Origin: Prevotellaceae bacterium
GTDB taxonomy: Bacteria; Bacteroidota; Bacteroidia; Bacteroidales; Bacteroidaceae
DNA length: 64,000 nucleotides
Assembly: GCA_030531085.1 (NCBI GenBank)
Contig: JAUNOM010000004.1
Location: forward strand, 48,056 to 112,055
Reading direction: 5' to 3'
The notes below the pieces were generated by a model that had not been told where the DNA came from, made no database searches, and saw only the letters and a list, made by a program, of their open reading frames with translations. This document shows positions 34,704 to 43,529 of this stretch, piece after piece. Position numbers and translations under genes: made by a program. Each line of letters starts with the position of its first letter. The first letter of the stretch is position 1.

Positions 34704-35399
34704 TCAGAGTCTGGTACATCCCAGTGAAATGACGCTGACCCTCGTGCCGGGAATCTTTAGCAACGCATTTGCGCATGACACAATGGTCGAGCCGGTTGTT
34801 ATGATGTCGTCCACAAGCATACAGTGCAGGCCGGCAACCCTGGCGGCATTGGCAGACACCGTGTACGACTGTGCCGCATTCTCCGCGCGTGCCATCGCCC
34901 CTAAGCGCTTCTGCATAAGGCTGTCACTCTTGCGCTTCAGCACATCCCTTATGACGGGAATGTTTAACTTCTCTGCCATCGCCTCTGCCAATATCTCGTT
35001 CTGGTCGTATCCCCTCTTCTTCTTTCGCTTCCTGTCTGCTGGCACTGTCACAAAACAGTCTATATCCTCAAACAGCCCGTCCGTGCTCATCTCCACCGCC
35101 ATTGCGTGTCCCATGAAAGTGGCCGCATACGGATACTTTCCCGATTTGAAAGAGATGAAAATGTTGGTGGTTGCGGACTTCTTGCGGTAATACAGGAAAG
35201 CGGCCGCCTTGGCTATATTGGCTCTCCCCATGATTTTGTTGCTCAAGTCATTGTCCTGCGGCTTCTTCCATTGCATAGTACGCGGCAGATCAACGTTGCA
35301 GTGTATGCAAATCAGTGTCTCCCACAAGCGCAGCCGTTCCCCACACATCAGGCAGAACCTCGGAAAGAAAAAATCCAAAAGACATCTTAAGATATTCAT
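34704..35399 (-). CDS. ComF family phosphoribosyltransferase-like protein
   Basis: The 231-residue protein has an N-terminal zinc ribbon, FCLMCGERLRLWETLICIHC (four cysteines), and a C-terminal PRTase domain with PADRKRKKKRGYDQNEILA and the PRPP loop MLVDDIITTGST. ComF is needed for DNA uptake in competent bacteria and is widespread outside them, where its function is unclear. ATG 35399 (MNILRCLLDFFFPRF) matches the family start; ten extra upstream codons are possible. It starts 51 bases after the DUF2442 gene end and its 3' end abuts the 21-bp array. Confidence 0.9.
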   Translation of the reverse strand: MNILRCLLDFFFPRFCLMCGERLRLWETLICIHCNVDLPRTMQWKKPQDNDLSNKIMGRANIAKAAAFLYYRKKSATTNIFISFKSGKYPYAATFMGHAMAVEMSTDGLFEDIDCFVTVPADRKRKKKRGYDQNEILAEAMAEKLNIPVIRDVLKRKSDSLMQKRLGAMARAENAAQSYTVSANAARVAGLHCMLVDDIITTGSTIVSCANALLKIPGTRVSVISLGCTRL

Positions 35400-35450
35400 G
35401 CGCTGACGGTTTTGAATGTTCGTATACAAAAAATGAAGGAAAATAGAAAA

Positions 35451-35858
35451 TCAGAAACAGGCGGCCATCATTTCTTTGCCTAACTTGTGAATGTGCTCAA
35501 GGATGGCATTTTCACGTTCGGCTGACGGCTTCTTGAAGCCGTTGATGTAGTTGCGCAATAATGTGGCATTCATCCCCAATGAACGGGCAAACTCTGCAAC
35601 ATTGATTTCCTTATGTGTGAGAAAGAAATGCTGTAGAGGTGATGGGACAGCATCATCGTACGTAAAACTTTCGAAGCTGATGTCCTCGTCAAGTCCACGC
35701 CAGTGGATGCCATCTAAGCCGATAGTGTAAGCATCTCTTTGCTTGTCTGTTGCTGTCCGCAACCTTGGGTACCACAGAAGTGACTGTTTGTATTCATGTC
35801 CTTCATCGTCGCGACCATAAATATAGTCTGTATCGAACCAAATATCCTTAATTCTCAT
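35451..35858 (-). CDS. DUF2442 protein with C-terminal helix-turn-helix (putative antitoxin-like partner)
   Basis: The 135-residue protein has an N-terminal DUF2442-like domain (about 1-75: IKDIWFDTDYIYGRDDEGHE, then SLLWYPRLRTATDKQRDAY). The C-terminal helix-turn-helix (about 88-130) is INVAEFARSLGMNATLLRNY followed by INGFKKPSAERENAILEHI, an XRE-like pattern. It lies 14 bases downstream of the DUF4160 gene. DUF4160/DUF2442 neighbours are frequent and have been suggested to be toxin-antitoxin-like; the DNA-binding tail here fits autoregulation. No functional proof exists in the sequence. Confidence 0.8.
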   Translation of the reverse strand: MRIKDIWFDTDYIYGRDDEGHEYKQSLLWYPRLRTATDKQRDAYTIGLDGIHWRGLDEDISFESFTYDDAVPSPLQHFFLTHKEINVAEFARSLGMNATLLRNYINGFKKPSAERENAILEHIHKLGKEMMAACF

Positions 35859-35872
35859 TTGCCTGTCATTAT

Positions 35873-36112
35873 TTATTTGTTAAAATATTCGTTCCAACGG
35901 TTGATAATGATGTCTGCGTTCTCGTCAATCACAGCCTTAATTTTACGGAAGTCGCCCGACTTTATGTTCAGTTTCTCTACGAGAACGAATTCCGTGCCAT
36001 TCCACTCGAACTTGGCCATACCACCGTTTCCCTCCACATGGATGTGTAGTGGTTCATGTTCCTTACTGTAGAAGAAGAACGAGAACCCGTAAAATCTAAA
36101 TACCTCTGGCAT
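35873..36112 (-). CDS. DUF4160 protein
   Basis: This 79-residue protein is of normal family length. It has FRFYGFSFFFYSKEHEPLHI followed by HVEGNGGMAKFEW, the His-rich DUF4160 signature, and ends with a helix (DENADIIINRWNEYF). The conserved EHEPLHIHV is reminiscent of a small nuclease or metal site but the activity is unknown. It is first in a two-gene unit with the DUF2442-HTH gene and has its own consensus promoter 33 bases upstream. Confidence 0.87.
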   Translation of the reverse strand: MPEVFRFYGFSFFFYSKEHEPLHIHVEGNGGMAKFEWNGTEFVLVEKLNIKSGDFRKIKAVIDENADIIINRWNEYFNK

Positions 36113-36144
36113 ATTTCCTTTTACATATTATAGTTTCTTCGCCA

Positions 36145-36175
36145 CAAATTTAGGAATTATTCTTGATACTGCAAA
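36145..36175 (-). promoter_or_regulatory. Promoter for the DUF4160/DUF2442 pair
   Basis: On the minus strand TTTG (36172-36175), 19 bases, TAAATTTG (36145-36152). The predicted start is near 36139, giving a leader under 30 bases. Confidence 0.8.
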
Positions 36176-36334
36176 TATTTTAACCTGTTATTTTTCATGT
36201 TTTTAATATAAATGAGAGAACAGATGTTTTTTTCGTAAAAATGTACTTGCTGGTTGCCTCTGTTTTTTAGGTAAAATGGTGCAAATAATTTCAGAATGAA
36301 TGATTTTTATGCCTTACCGTTTGATTAAGTACAA

Positions 36335-37693
36335 CTATTTTCCCACGCAGAAATGGGAGAAGATATTGGAAAGTGTCTCCTGAGTGGATATTTGTCCGCC
36401 TGTTATCTCGGCTAAGTCGGCGAGGACGGAACGGAGGTCCTCCGCTATCAGCTCTGCACTGACATTCTGTATCATGGCCTGATGTACCTGCTCAAGATGT
36501 GCGCGGGCATGACACAGAGCATCGTAATGGCGGATGTTGGTTACTATAACGTCGCTGTTATGAATGTCCGGTATGTGTGCGGCTGCGTAGATTGCATCCT
36601 CAAGTGCGGAGATGTTTGTGCCGTACTTTGCGGAAATGCTGACGATTTCGCGGACATGGAGCAGTGCTGACAGCGCCGTGCCGTCGTGCTGCACCGTGTC
36701 TATCTTGTTAAATACCACGATGAGTGATTTTTCTCCCACCAAAGACATTATATGTTCTACGGTCTCCTTTTCGGGGATGGTGTCAAGCATCCATAATATG
36801 ATTTGCGCCTCCTGCAGCTTCATGTATGTCCTCTCTATTCCGAGGCGCTCAATCTCGTCGTCTGTGGAGCGGATGCCGGCGGTGTCGATAAAGCGGAAGG
36901 TTATGCCGTTTATTGTCACCGTATCTTCTATTACATCACGTGTGGTGCCATGCACGTCGCTGACTATCGCCTTGTCTTCATGCAGCAGCTGGTTCAGCAG
37001 TGTGCTTTTGCCTACGTTCGTGGCGCCAATGATGGCTACGGGTATTCCTTTCTTGATGGCCTGTCCCGTCTTGAAGGTCCTGATGAGCGAGTCGATGCGC
37101 CGGTCTATTGTCTGCACAAGGTTTACAAGCTCTGTGCGGTCTGCAAACTCCAGTTCCTCGTGGTCCGAGAAGTCCAGTTCCAGTTCAAGCAGGGTTGTAA
37201 GATGGAGCAGGTGCTCGCGCAGGTCATTCAGTTCCGAGGAGAAGCCGCCCTTCAGCTGGTTTAGGGCTATCTGGTGTGAGGCGCGGTTGCTTGATGCTAT
37301 CAGATCCGCCACCGCCTCCGCCTGCGACAGGTCTAATTTTCCGTTCATGAAGGCCCTACGCGTAAATTCACCTGGCATGGCGGCCTGACAGCCGTTCGAC
37401 ATCAGCAGCTGGCATATCCTCTCAACGATATATGGCGATGCGTGACATGAAACCTCTGCACTGTCCTCGCCGGTGTAGGAATGTGGGGCGCGGAAAACGG
37501 TGACGAGTACATCGTCTATAGTCTCGTCATTTGCATGGTCCTTGATTTGCCCGAAGTGTACGGTGTATCCATTTGCGTCAGTTATTCTTTTGGAGAAAAT
37601 GTTGTCAATGATAGTGAAAGTGTCTGGGCCGCTGATGCGCACGATGGCGATGGCGCCTCCAGTGGATGTTGCTGGTGCACAAATGGTTGTCAT
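36335..37693 (-). CDS. mnmE: tRNA modification GTPase MnmE
   Basis: The 452-residue protein has the N-terminal folate-binding domain (MTTICAPATSTGGAIAIVRI; HSYTGEDSAEVSCHASP), a central helical domain interrupted by the G domain (G1 IIGATNVGKSTLLNQLL, G3 DTAGI, NKID) and the C-terminal CVGK with the catalytic cysteine. With MnmG it installs the cmnm5 or nm5 group on wobble U34 of tRNAs. A 39-base gap separates it from the preceding nucleoside phosphorylase gene on the same strand. Confidence 0.97.
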   Translation of the reverse strand: MTTICAPATSTGGAIAIVRISGPDTFTIIDNIFSKRITDANGYTVHFGQIKDHANDETIDDVLVTVFRAPHSYTGEDSAEVSCHASPYIVERICQLLMSNGCQAAMPGEFTRRAFMNGKLDLSQAEAVADLIASSNRASHQIALNQLKGGFSSELNDLREHLLHLTTLLELELDFSDHEELEFADRTELVNLVQTIDRRIDSLIRTFKTGQAIKKGIPVAIIGATNVGKSTLLNQLLHEDKAIVSDVHGTTRDVIEDTVTINGITFRFIDTAGIRSTDDEIERLGIERTYMKLQEAQIILWMLDTIPEKETVEHIMSLVGEKSLIVVFNKIDTVQHDGTALSALLHVREIVSISAKYGTNISALEDAIYAAAHIPDIHNSDVIVTNIRHYDALCHARAHLEQVHQAMIQNVSAELIAEDLRSVLADLAEITGGQISTQETLSNIFSHFCVGK

Positions 37694-37732
37694 CTTAAAG
37701 TGTCTTGGTTACGATTGAATATGATGGTGGGA

Positions 37733-38626
37733 TTAGATTCTGTCCAGTACAAGTCTGATCAGATCCTCTATCTTATTCTTATATTCCGTGTTCATCTCTT
37801 TCTGGTATCTGTTTGCTATGACCATGCAGCAGGTCATGGCCTTGTGGCCTAAGAGTGCGGCCATGCCAGCAAGCGCTGACGACTCCATCTCGAAATTGCA
37901 TACCTTCAGTTCGGAGTCAACGCCGTTTAAAGTTGTTTTATATCGGAAATTCTCTATTTTCGTGTTTTGCTGCGGGTCCTGTATCGGGATGCGTATCTGT
38001 CTGCCCTGCGGACCGTAGAATCCTCCGCACGCTATGGTGATGCCACGCACCATATCATCGGCTGCTATGCGGTCTATCAGTTCCGCATCTGCTGTGGCTA
38101 CGTATGGCGCGCCCTTTATCGGCGACCACTGCGTATGCTGTTTGAATGCCTCTTCGAGGGCCTTGTCACACACTTTGTCACGGTTGGCATAGTAATTCAA
38201 CAGACCGTCGAAGCCGATGGACTTTACAGAGGCAATGAAGGTGCCGATCGGTGTCTCTGGCTGCAGGCCTCCGCAGGTGCCGATACGCACTATCGTCAGC
38301 TGTCGTGTCTGCTCCTTCTGCGTTCTTGTGTCCAAATCAATATTCGCCAAGGCGTCCAACTCTGTCATTACGATGTCTATGTTGTCACAGCCTATCCCTG
38401 TGCTCTGCACGGTGATGCGCTTGCCCTTGTATGTTCCCGTTATGGTGTGAAACTCGCGCGACTTGACCTCATTCTCTATCTCTGTGAAGAATGAGGCGAC
38501 TGTCGCAACCCTGTCCGGGTCACCTACTAAGATAACCTTGTCTGCAAGATGTTCAGGCTTCAGATGCAAATGGAATATGCTGCCGTCTGCATTTATAATA
38601 AGTTCTGATTCAGGAAAATATGTCAT
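37733..38626 (-). CDS. Nucleoside phosphorylase (uridine phosphorylase family)
   Basis: The 297-residue protein has the PNP/UDP fold: VILVGDPDRVATVASFF (phosphate-binding Arg), TGIGCDNIDIVMTEL, IVRIGTCGGLQPE and FEMESSALAGMAALLGH (ribose-binding Glu-Met-Glu). It cleaves a nucleoside with phosphate to base and ribose-1-phosphate; uridine or purine preference cannot be decided. The frame stays open for 81 codons upstream, but that part overlaps the DUF486 gene and is not family-like. ATG 38626, 5 bases after the DUF486 stop, is chosen. Confidence 0.9.
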   Translation of the reverse strand: MTYFPESELIINADGSIFHLHLKPEHLADKVILVGDPDRVATVASFFTEIENEVKSREFHTITGTYKGKRITVQSTGIGCDNIDIVMTELDALANIDLDTRTQKEQTRQLTIVRIGTCGGLQPETPIGTFIASVKSIGFDGLLNYYANRDKVCDKALEEAFKQHTQWSPIKGAPYVATADAELIDRIAADDMVRGITIACGGFYGPQGRQIRIPIQDPQQNTKIENFRYKTTLNGVDSELKVCNFEMESSALAGMAALLGHKAMTCCMVIANRYQKEMNTEYKNKIEDLIRLVLDRI

Positions 38627-38631
38627 AATAT

Positions 38632-39003
38632 TTAGGATTCCATGAAGATAAGATATACTGCGGCCACCAACAGCAGGAAGGCCAGCGCGTGGTTCCAGTG
38701 CAACTGCTCGTTCTGGAACATGATGTTTGTCATTATGGCAAATACAATCAGGCTGATACATTCCTGTATCACCTTTAATTGTACGAGACTGAACGGCCCT
38801 CCGTTTCCAATGAAGCCCATCCTGTTGGCCGGCACTTGACAGCAGTACTCGAAGAAGGCGATGAGCCATGAGAAGGCGATGACTCCAATCAGAGGCCAGT
38901 TAGAGGATATGCCGTTTTGTTGTAATTTAAGATGCCCATACCAGGCAAATGTCATGAAGACATTGCTTAGTATGAGCAAAATTACTGTGTATATTCCGTA
39001 CAT
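38632..39003 (-). CDS. DUF486 (DMT superfamily) membrane protein
   Basis: The 123-residue protein has four predicted membrane helices (about 4-22, 37-53, 75-92, 102-120). It contains the DUF486 sequence SNVFMTFAWYGHLKLQ and IAFFEYCCQVPANRMGF. The family belongs to the small drug/metabolite transporters; substrate unknown. It runs into the nucleoside phosphorylase gene with a 5-base gap, so the two are probably translated from one mRNA. Confidence 0.88.
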   Translation of the reverse strand: MYGIYTVILLILSNVFMTFAWYGHLKLQQNGISSNWPLIGVIAFSWLIAFFEYCCQVPANRMGFIGNGGPFSLVQLKVIQECISLIVFAIMTNIMFQNEQLHWNHALAFLLLVAAVYLIFMES

Positions 39004-39048
39004 TGTCAGTCTTAATAATATAATTCTCTGTTAAGACAGGCAAGCATA

Positions 39049-41394
39049 TTACATCTTGGAAAGCTGCTCGTGCATATTTGCAGCAGCACGGCGTCCGTCT
39101 CCCATGGCAAGGATGACAGTCGCACCGCCACGGACGATGTCGCCACCGGCATACAGCAGCTTACGGCTTGACTGCATATCATCGCCGACAGCTATGGTGT
39201 TCTTGCGTCCAAGCTCAAGGCCCTTTATGGATTTAGGCACAAGTGGGTTGGGGGATACTCCCACCGCCACGATGACCTGATCCACGTCCAGTGTAATCTT
39301 CTCGCCTGTCGGTACAGGTGAGCGACGGCCGGAAGCGTCGGGCTCGCCAAGTTCCATCACCTCCAGGACGGCCTTTGCCACAGCTCCGTTCTCATCTCCG
39401 ATATATTCCGCAGGGTTGTGCAGGGTCATGAAGTTTATTCCTTCCTCCTTGGCGTGCTTCACCTCCTCGAGACGTGCGGGCATCTCCGCCTCAGAGCGGC
39501 GGTATACCAGAGTGACGTTAGCGCCAAGACGCTTGGCTGTACGGCATGAGTCCATGGCTGTGTTGCCACCGCCTACGACAAGCACGTTCTTGCCTAAATT
39601 CATCGGAGTGTCAGTCTTTGGATTTGCCGCATCCATAAGGTTTACGCGTGTCAGATACTCGTTGGATGACATTATGTTAATAAGGTTCTCTCCAGGGATG
39701 TTCATGAAGTTAGGCAGACCGGCGCCAGAGCCGATGAATATTCCCTTGAAGCCTTGCTTCTCAAGCTCGTCGACGGAGATGGACTTGCCAACAATGACGT
39801 CTGTCTGGAAGTGTACGCCCATCTTGCGCAGGTTCTCGATCTCAACATCGACAATGGCGTTTGGCAGACGGAATTCCGGTATACCATACTTCAATACGCC
39901 GCCAATCTCGTGAAGAGCCTCGAATACATATACGTCATAGCCTTTTTTCACCATGTCGCCTGCAAAGGACAGACCGGCAGGGCCAGAGCCGACAACGGCA
40001 ATCTTGATATTGTTGGATGGGGCGATGTCAGGCAGGGAGATATTGCCGGACTGACGTTCAAAATCTGCCGCGAAGCGCTCCAGATAGCCAATGGCTACGG
40101 CAGGCTCGTTCATCTTCAGATGTATACACTTGCTCTCGCACTGCTTCTCCTGCGGACATACGCGTCCACATACGGCAGGCAGTGCAGAAGTGTTCTTCAA
40201 TACCTTTGCCGCTGCAAGGAACTGTCCGCGCTCAATGTTCTTGATGAAAGAGGGAATGTTGATATTTACAGGACAGCCCTCCACGCATGATGGATTGGCG
40301 CAGTCGAGGCATCGCTTGGCCTCTGTCATAGCCATTTCCTTTGTCAGTCCCTTGTTTACTTCCTCCAATCGTGTCGTCGCACGGTAGACAGGATCCAGCT
40401 CGGGCATTATCACACGTTCTATGGCTGTGCGCTCTTTCGGCTTCATGGCCTTGCGCAACTCCTCGCGCCATGGAGCCTTGCGGTCGGTCAGCACCTCAAT
40501 GCTGTCATCGACGGGGGCAAGATCCATGGAGACGTCTGTGGTCTCCTTGCTCGCCTGCTCGCTATCGCTGTAACAGTGTTCTGAATAGTGTTCCATCTCC
40601 TCGCGCTCCACATTCTTGAATGTGCCCATGCGTTTGAACATCTCGTCCCAGTCAACCAGCGCTCCGTCAAACTCCGGACCGTCGATACATACGAACTTTG
40701 TCTTGCCTCCGATGCTCAAACGGCAGGCACCGCACATGCCAGTACCGTCAACCATTATGGTGTTCAGTGACACGTCTGTGGATATGCCGTACTTCTGCGT
40801 TGTGAGACAGGAGAATTTCATCATTATCGGAGGACCTATGGCGAAAGCCTTGTCTATGTGCTCCTGCTGGCAGAATTTCTCTATACCAACAGTGACTACA
40901 CCCTTCTCGCCCTTTGAACCGTCGTCCGTCATCACGATAAGCTCATCGGAAGAGGCGCGCAGTTCATCCTCCAGGATGACGAGTTCAGCTGTGCGTCCTG
41001 CAACGACAGTGAGGACACGGTTGCCGGCAGCCTTCAAACCTCTTACAATTGGAAGCATGGGAGCGGCGCCCACACCGCCACAGGCACATACGACAGTGCC
41101 GAATTTCTCTATGTGAGTAGGATTTCCCAATGGGCCGACAATATCGGCAACGTAATCTCCCTCTTCCTTGTTGCACAGCTTCGTGGATGACAGGCCGACC
41201 TCCTGAATGACAAGTGTTATGGTGCCGGTCTCTGTATTTGCATCTGCGATGGTGAGTGGCATACGCTCACCGTGCTTGTCCACACGTACAATAACAAAGT
41301 TTCCAGGCTTGCGGCTCTTTGCTATCAAAGGCGCTTCTATTTCAAAGAGAAAAACTTTCTCAGAGAACTGTCTTTTCTTTTGGATCTTGAACAT
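39049..41394 (-). CDS. Fused NfnA/NfnB-like oxidoreductase (FNR subunit + GltD-like subunit)
   Basis: The 781-residue protein is a fusion. Residues 1-275 are a DHOD-B/NfnA-type FAD-NAD module with VCACGGVGAAPMLPIVRGL and a [2Fe-2S] site of Asp216, Cys221, Cys224 and Cys236, like the unusual Asp/Cys3 site of NfnA. From about 300 comes a GltD-like module: CLDCANPSCVEGCP and CGRVCPQEKQCESKCI for [4Fe-4S] clusters, FAD motif VVGSGPAGLSFAG and NADPH motif VVGGGNTAMDS. Separate subunits in Thermotoga catalyse electron-bifurcating exchange between NADPH and NAD/ferredoxin. Bacteroidetes fusions are annotated as DHOD-B subunit/glutamate synthase; bifurcation here is inferred. Confidence 0.88.
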   Translation of the reverse strand: MFKIQKKRQFSEKVFLFEIEAPLIAKSRKPGNFVIVRVDKHGERMPLTIADANTETGTITLVIQEVGLSSTKLCNKEEGDYVADIVGPLGNPTHIEKFGTVVCACGGVGAAPMLPIVRGLKAAGNRVLTVVAGRTAELVILEDELRASSDELIVMTDDGSKGEKGVVTVGIEKFCQQEHIDKAFAIGPPIMMKFSCLTTQKYGISTDVSLNTIMVDGTGMCGACRLSIGGKTKFVCIDGPEFDGALVDWDEMFKRMGTFKNVEREEMEHYSEHCYSDSEQASKETTDVSMDLAPVDDSIEVLTDRKAPWREELRKAMKPKERTAIERVIMPELDPVYRATTRLEEVNKGLTKEMAMTEAKRCLDCANPSCVEGCPVNINIPSFIKNIERGQFLAAAKVLKNTSALPAVCGRVCPQEKQCESKCIHLKMNEPAVAIGYLERFAADFERQSGNISLPDIAPSNNIKIAVVGSGPAGLSFAGDMVKKGYDVYVFEALHEIGGVLKYGIPEFRLPNAIVDVEIENLRKMGVHFQTDVIVGKSISVDELEKQGFKGIFIGSGAGLPNFMNIPGENLINIMSSNEYLTRVNLMDAANPKTDTPMNLGKNVLVVGGGNTAMDSCRTAKRLGANVTLVYRRSEAEMPARLEEVKHAKEEGINFMTLHNPAEYIGDENGAVAKAVLEVMELGEPDASGRRSPVPTGEKITLDVDQVIVAVGVSPNPLVPKSIKGLELGRKNTIAVGDDMQSSRKLLYAGGDIVRGGATVILAMGDGRRAAANMHEQLSKM

Positions 41395-41453
41395 TGTATT
41401 ATTATTTTGTTGTTGTCAACTATAAACAGTAGTTAGGTATAGGCAATGTCTTT

Positions 41454-42770
41454 TTAATTAATTATCTCACATCCCATGTATGGTACCAGTGCCTTTGGTA
41501 CAACTATGCCGTCTGGAGTCTGGTTATTCTCTAATATGGCGGCAACGATGCGCGGTAATGCGAGGGCGGAGCCGTTCAGGGTATGGCACAGCTCGGTCTT
41601 TTTAGTCTCCGCATTGCGGTAGCGGCATTTCAGACGGTTAGCCTGATATGTGTCGAAGTTAGAGACAGAGGAAACCTCAAGCCATCTGTTCTGCGCCTCG
41701 GAATATACCTCGAAGTCGTAGCAGATAGCGGATGTGAATGACTGGTCGCCGCCGCACAGCAACAGTATGCGGTATGGTAATTCGAGTTTCTTCAACAGGC
41801 CTTCAACGTGCGCAAGCATCTCCTTGTGTGACTCCTTTGAGTGCTCCGGCTTGTCAATGCGTACTATCTCTATCTTGGAAAATTCATGCAAGCGGTTCAG
41901 GCCTCTTACATCCTTGCCATAGCTGCCGGCTTCCCTGCGGAAACATTGCGTATATGCACAATTCTTTATCGGAAGTTCCTTTTCATCAAGTATTACATCC
42001 CTATAGATATTTGTAACAGGAACCTCTGCTGTAGGGATTAGATACAGGTCGTCTATCTCGCAATGGTACATCTGTCCCTCTTTGTCAGGCAACTGTCCGG
42101 TACCGTAGCCCGAAGCCTGGTTAACAACGGTTGGTGGCATAATCTCTGTGTATCCGGACATACGTGCCTCGTCAAGGAAGAAGTTAATCAATGCACGCTG
42201 TAGTCTTGCGCCTTTACCGATATATACGGGGAAGCCTGCTCCTGTGATTTTCACTCCAAGGTCAAAGTCAATCAGGTTGTATTTCTTTGCCAGTTCCCAG
42301 TGTGGCATCTTGGCATTGTCGTTTGTGGGGTTGGCATTCCAGTTTCCTACAGTATCTGTGTCACAGCATTCCTTGAGGTTGCTTTTTACGACGCGGTTAT
42401 CTTCCGCACATACGCCTTCAGGCACCTCATCGTATGGTATGTTTGGTATTTGGCATAGAAGACTTTCCAATTCCTTTTCTGCGGCAGCCTTCTTTTCCTC
42501 TAATGATTTACTCTTCTCTTTTAATTCTGCAACGGCAGCCTTTGCATTCTCGGCAGCCAGCTTGTCTCCAGCCTTCATCAGCTTTCCGATTTCTGCGGCA
42601 GCTTTTTTCTGCTCCGAGAGACAGGCGTCCAGCTCCTGCTGTGTCTTACGGCGTTTGCTGTCTATCGCAAGCACCTCTTCGATAGCCTCTTTCGCACCAT
42701 TGAAGTGTTTCTTCTCAAGGCCCTTTATAACTCTTTCTTTCTCTTCTGTAATGAGTTTTAGTGTAAGCAT
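41454..42770 (-). CDS. serS: Serine--tRNA ligase
   Basis: The 438-residue protein has the long N-terminal coiled coil (about 25-110, rich in KKAAAEIGKLMKAGDKLAAE), then the class II catalytic domain: motif 2 FRREAGSYGKDVRGLNRLHE with the catalytic Arg, and motif 3 near ELCHTLNGSALALPRIVAAI. It charges tRNA(Ser) and also tRNA(Sec) where present. A consensus promoter lies about 85 bases upstream, leaving a leader of roughly 77 bases in which I see no riboswitch. Confidence 0.97.
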   Translation of the reverse strand: MLTLKLITEEKERVIKGLEKKHFNGAKEAIEEVLAIDSKRRKTQQELDACLSEQKKAAAEIGKLMKAGDKLAAENAKAAVAELKEKSKSLEEKKAAAEKELESLLCQIPNIPYDEVPEGVCAEDNRVVKSNLKECCDTDTVGNWNANPTNDNAKMPHWELAKKYNLIDFDLGVKITGAGFPVYIGKGARLQRALINFFLDEARMSGYTEIMPPTVVNQASGYGTGQLPDKEGQMYHCEIDDLYLIPTAEVPVTNIYRDVILDEKELPIKNCAYTQCFRREAGSYGKDVRGLNRLHEFSKIEIVRIDKPEHSKESHKEMLAHVEGLLKKLELPYRILLLCGGDQSFTSAICYDFEVYSEAQNRWLEVSSVSNFDTYQANRLKCRYRNAETKKTELCHTLNGSALALPRIVAAILENNQTPDGIVVPKALVPYMGCEIIN

Positions 42771-42852
42771 TGTATTATAATTTTACCTGTTATTCGGTAT
42801 GGATGTTATTGTTGGATAAAAATCTCTTGTTAAAGAAATGTATACATGGCGG

Positions 42853-42884
42853 CAAAATTACAAAAAAAAAACAAAATATGCAAA
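42853..42884 (-). promoter_or_regulatory. Promoter for serS
   Basis: On the minus strand TTTG (42881-42884), 20 bases, TAATTTTG (42853-42860). It is squeezed between the AlkD-like gene stop (42889) and serS. Confidence 0.75.
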
Positions 42885-42888
42885 TAAA

Positions 42889-43515
42889 TTACAGCCAATC
42901 ATCCCTTTTTATTGACTTTAGGGCATTTTGGGCGGCAATATGACATTCCTCATTTAAATCGGCGAAATGAGAGATGGAGTTCCACGCACTGCGTCTTAAA
43001 GATGAGTTTGCATCCGACAGGGCTGCAACGGCCTTGTTTAGGAAAATCTCCACTTCTTGCGCTTCAAGAACAGCCTCGCCATTGGTAAAGAGACGTGAAA
43101 GTATGGTGAAGCCGTGGTGACGCAACATCTCATCCTCTTTTTTTATGAGTGACATTGCCATTTCTGCGGCATACGGTAAATGGCAATAGAGATTCATTGT
43201 TGCTATGTCTGCTATCTCCGTTGTCCTTGTTTGTTCAATCCATTGCATGGCCGTGTCAAACGCAAAATCTTCCTTAGGCATAAGCATGGTAGCCATTATC
43301 TTGCATTCTCTTACATTCTCCTGCCAAAGTCCTTGGGCCAACTCGCAATCTTGGGGATATTCTGAAGCCATTTCGCGCAGATGCATTAATGATGCTCCCC
43401 AGTTTATATGATAATCTATGCCTTTGTCACGCATAGATTGTGCAGTCACGCCATTCATCAATAAACGAAAAGATCTTTTTATCTCATTTACACGATTGTT
43501 AGTATCTTTGTTCAT
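42889..43515 (-). CDS. DNA alkylation repair-like HEAT protein (AlkD family)
   Basis: The 208-residue helical protein is built of HEAT-like repeats, including MRDKGIDYHINWGASLMHLR, YCHLPYAAEMAMSLIKKEDE and AALSDANSSLRRSAWNSISH. This is the pattern of the Bacteroidetes 'DNA alkylation repair protein' group. AlkD removes 3- and 7-alkylpurines, but this member is shorter and its catalytic Asp/Trp residues could not be assigned. ATG 43515 is used; an earlier ATG (43533) would overlap the TonB-receptor stop. It is probably cotranscribed with the receptor gene. Confidence 0.7.
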   Translation of the reverse strand: MNKDTNNRVNEIKRSFRLLMNGVTAQSMRDKGIDYHINWGASLMHLREMASEYPQDCELAQGLWQENVRECKIMATMLMPKEDFAFDTAMQWIEQTRTTEIADIATMNLYCHLPYAAEMAMSLIKKEDEMLRHHGFTILSRLFTNGEAVLEAQEVEIFLNKAVAALSDANSSLRRSAWNSISHFADLNEECHIAAQNALKSIKRDDWL

Positions 43516-43529
43516 TATGCTATATTTTA

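Noticed and set aside
38627-38869. 81-codon N-terminal extension of the nucleoside phosphorylase
   Set aside because: It overlaps the DUF486 gene in another frame and is not phosphorylase-like.
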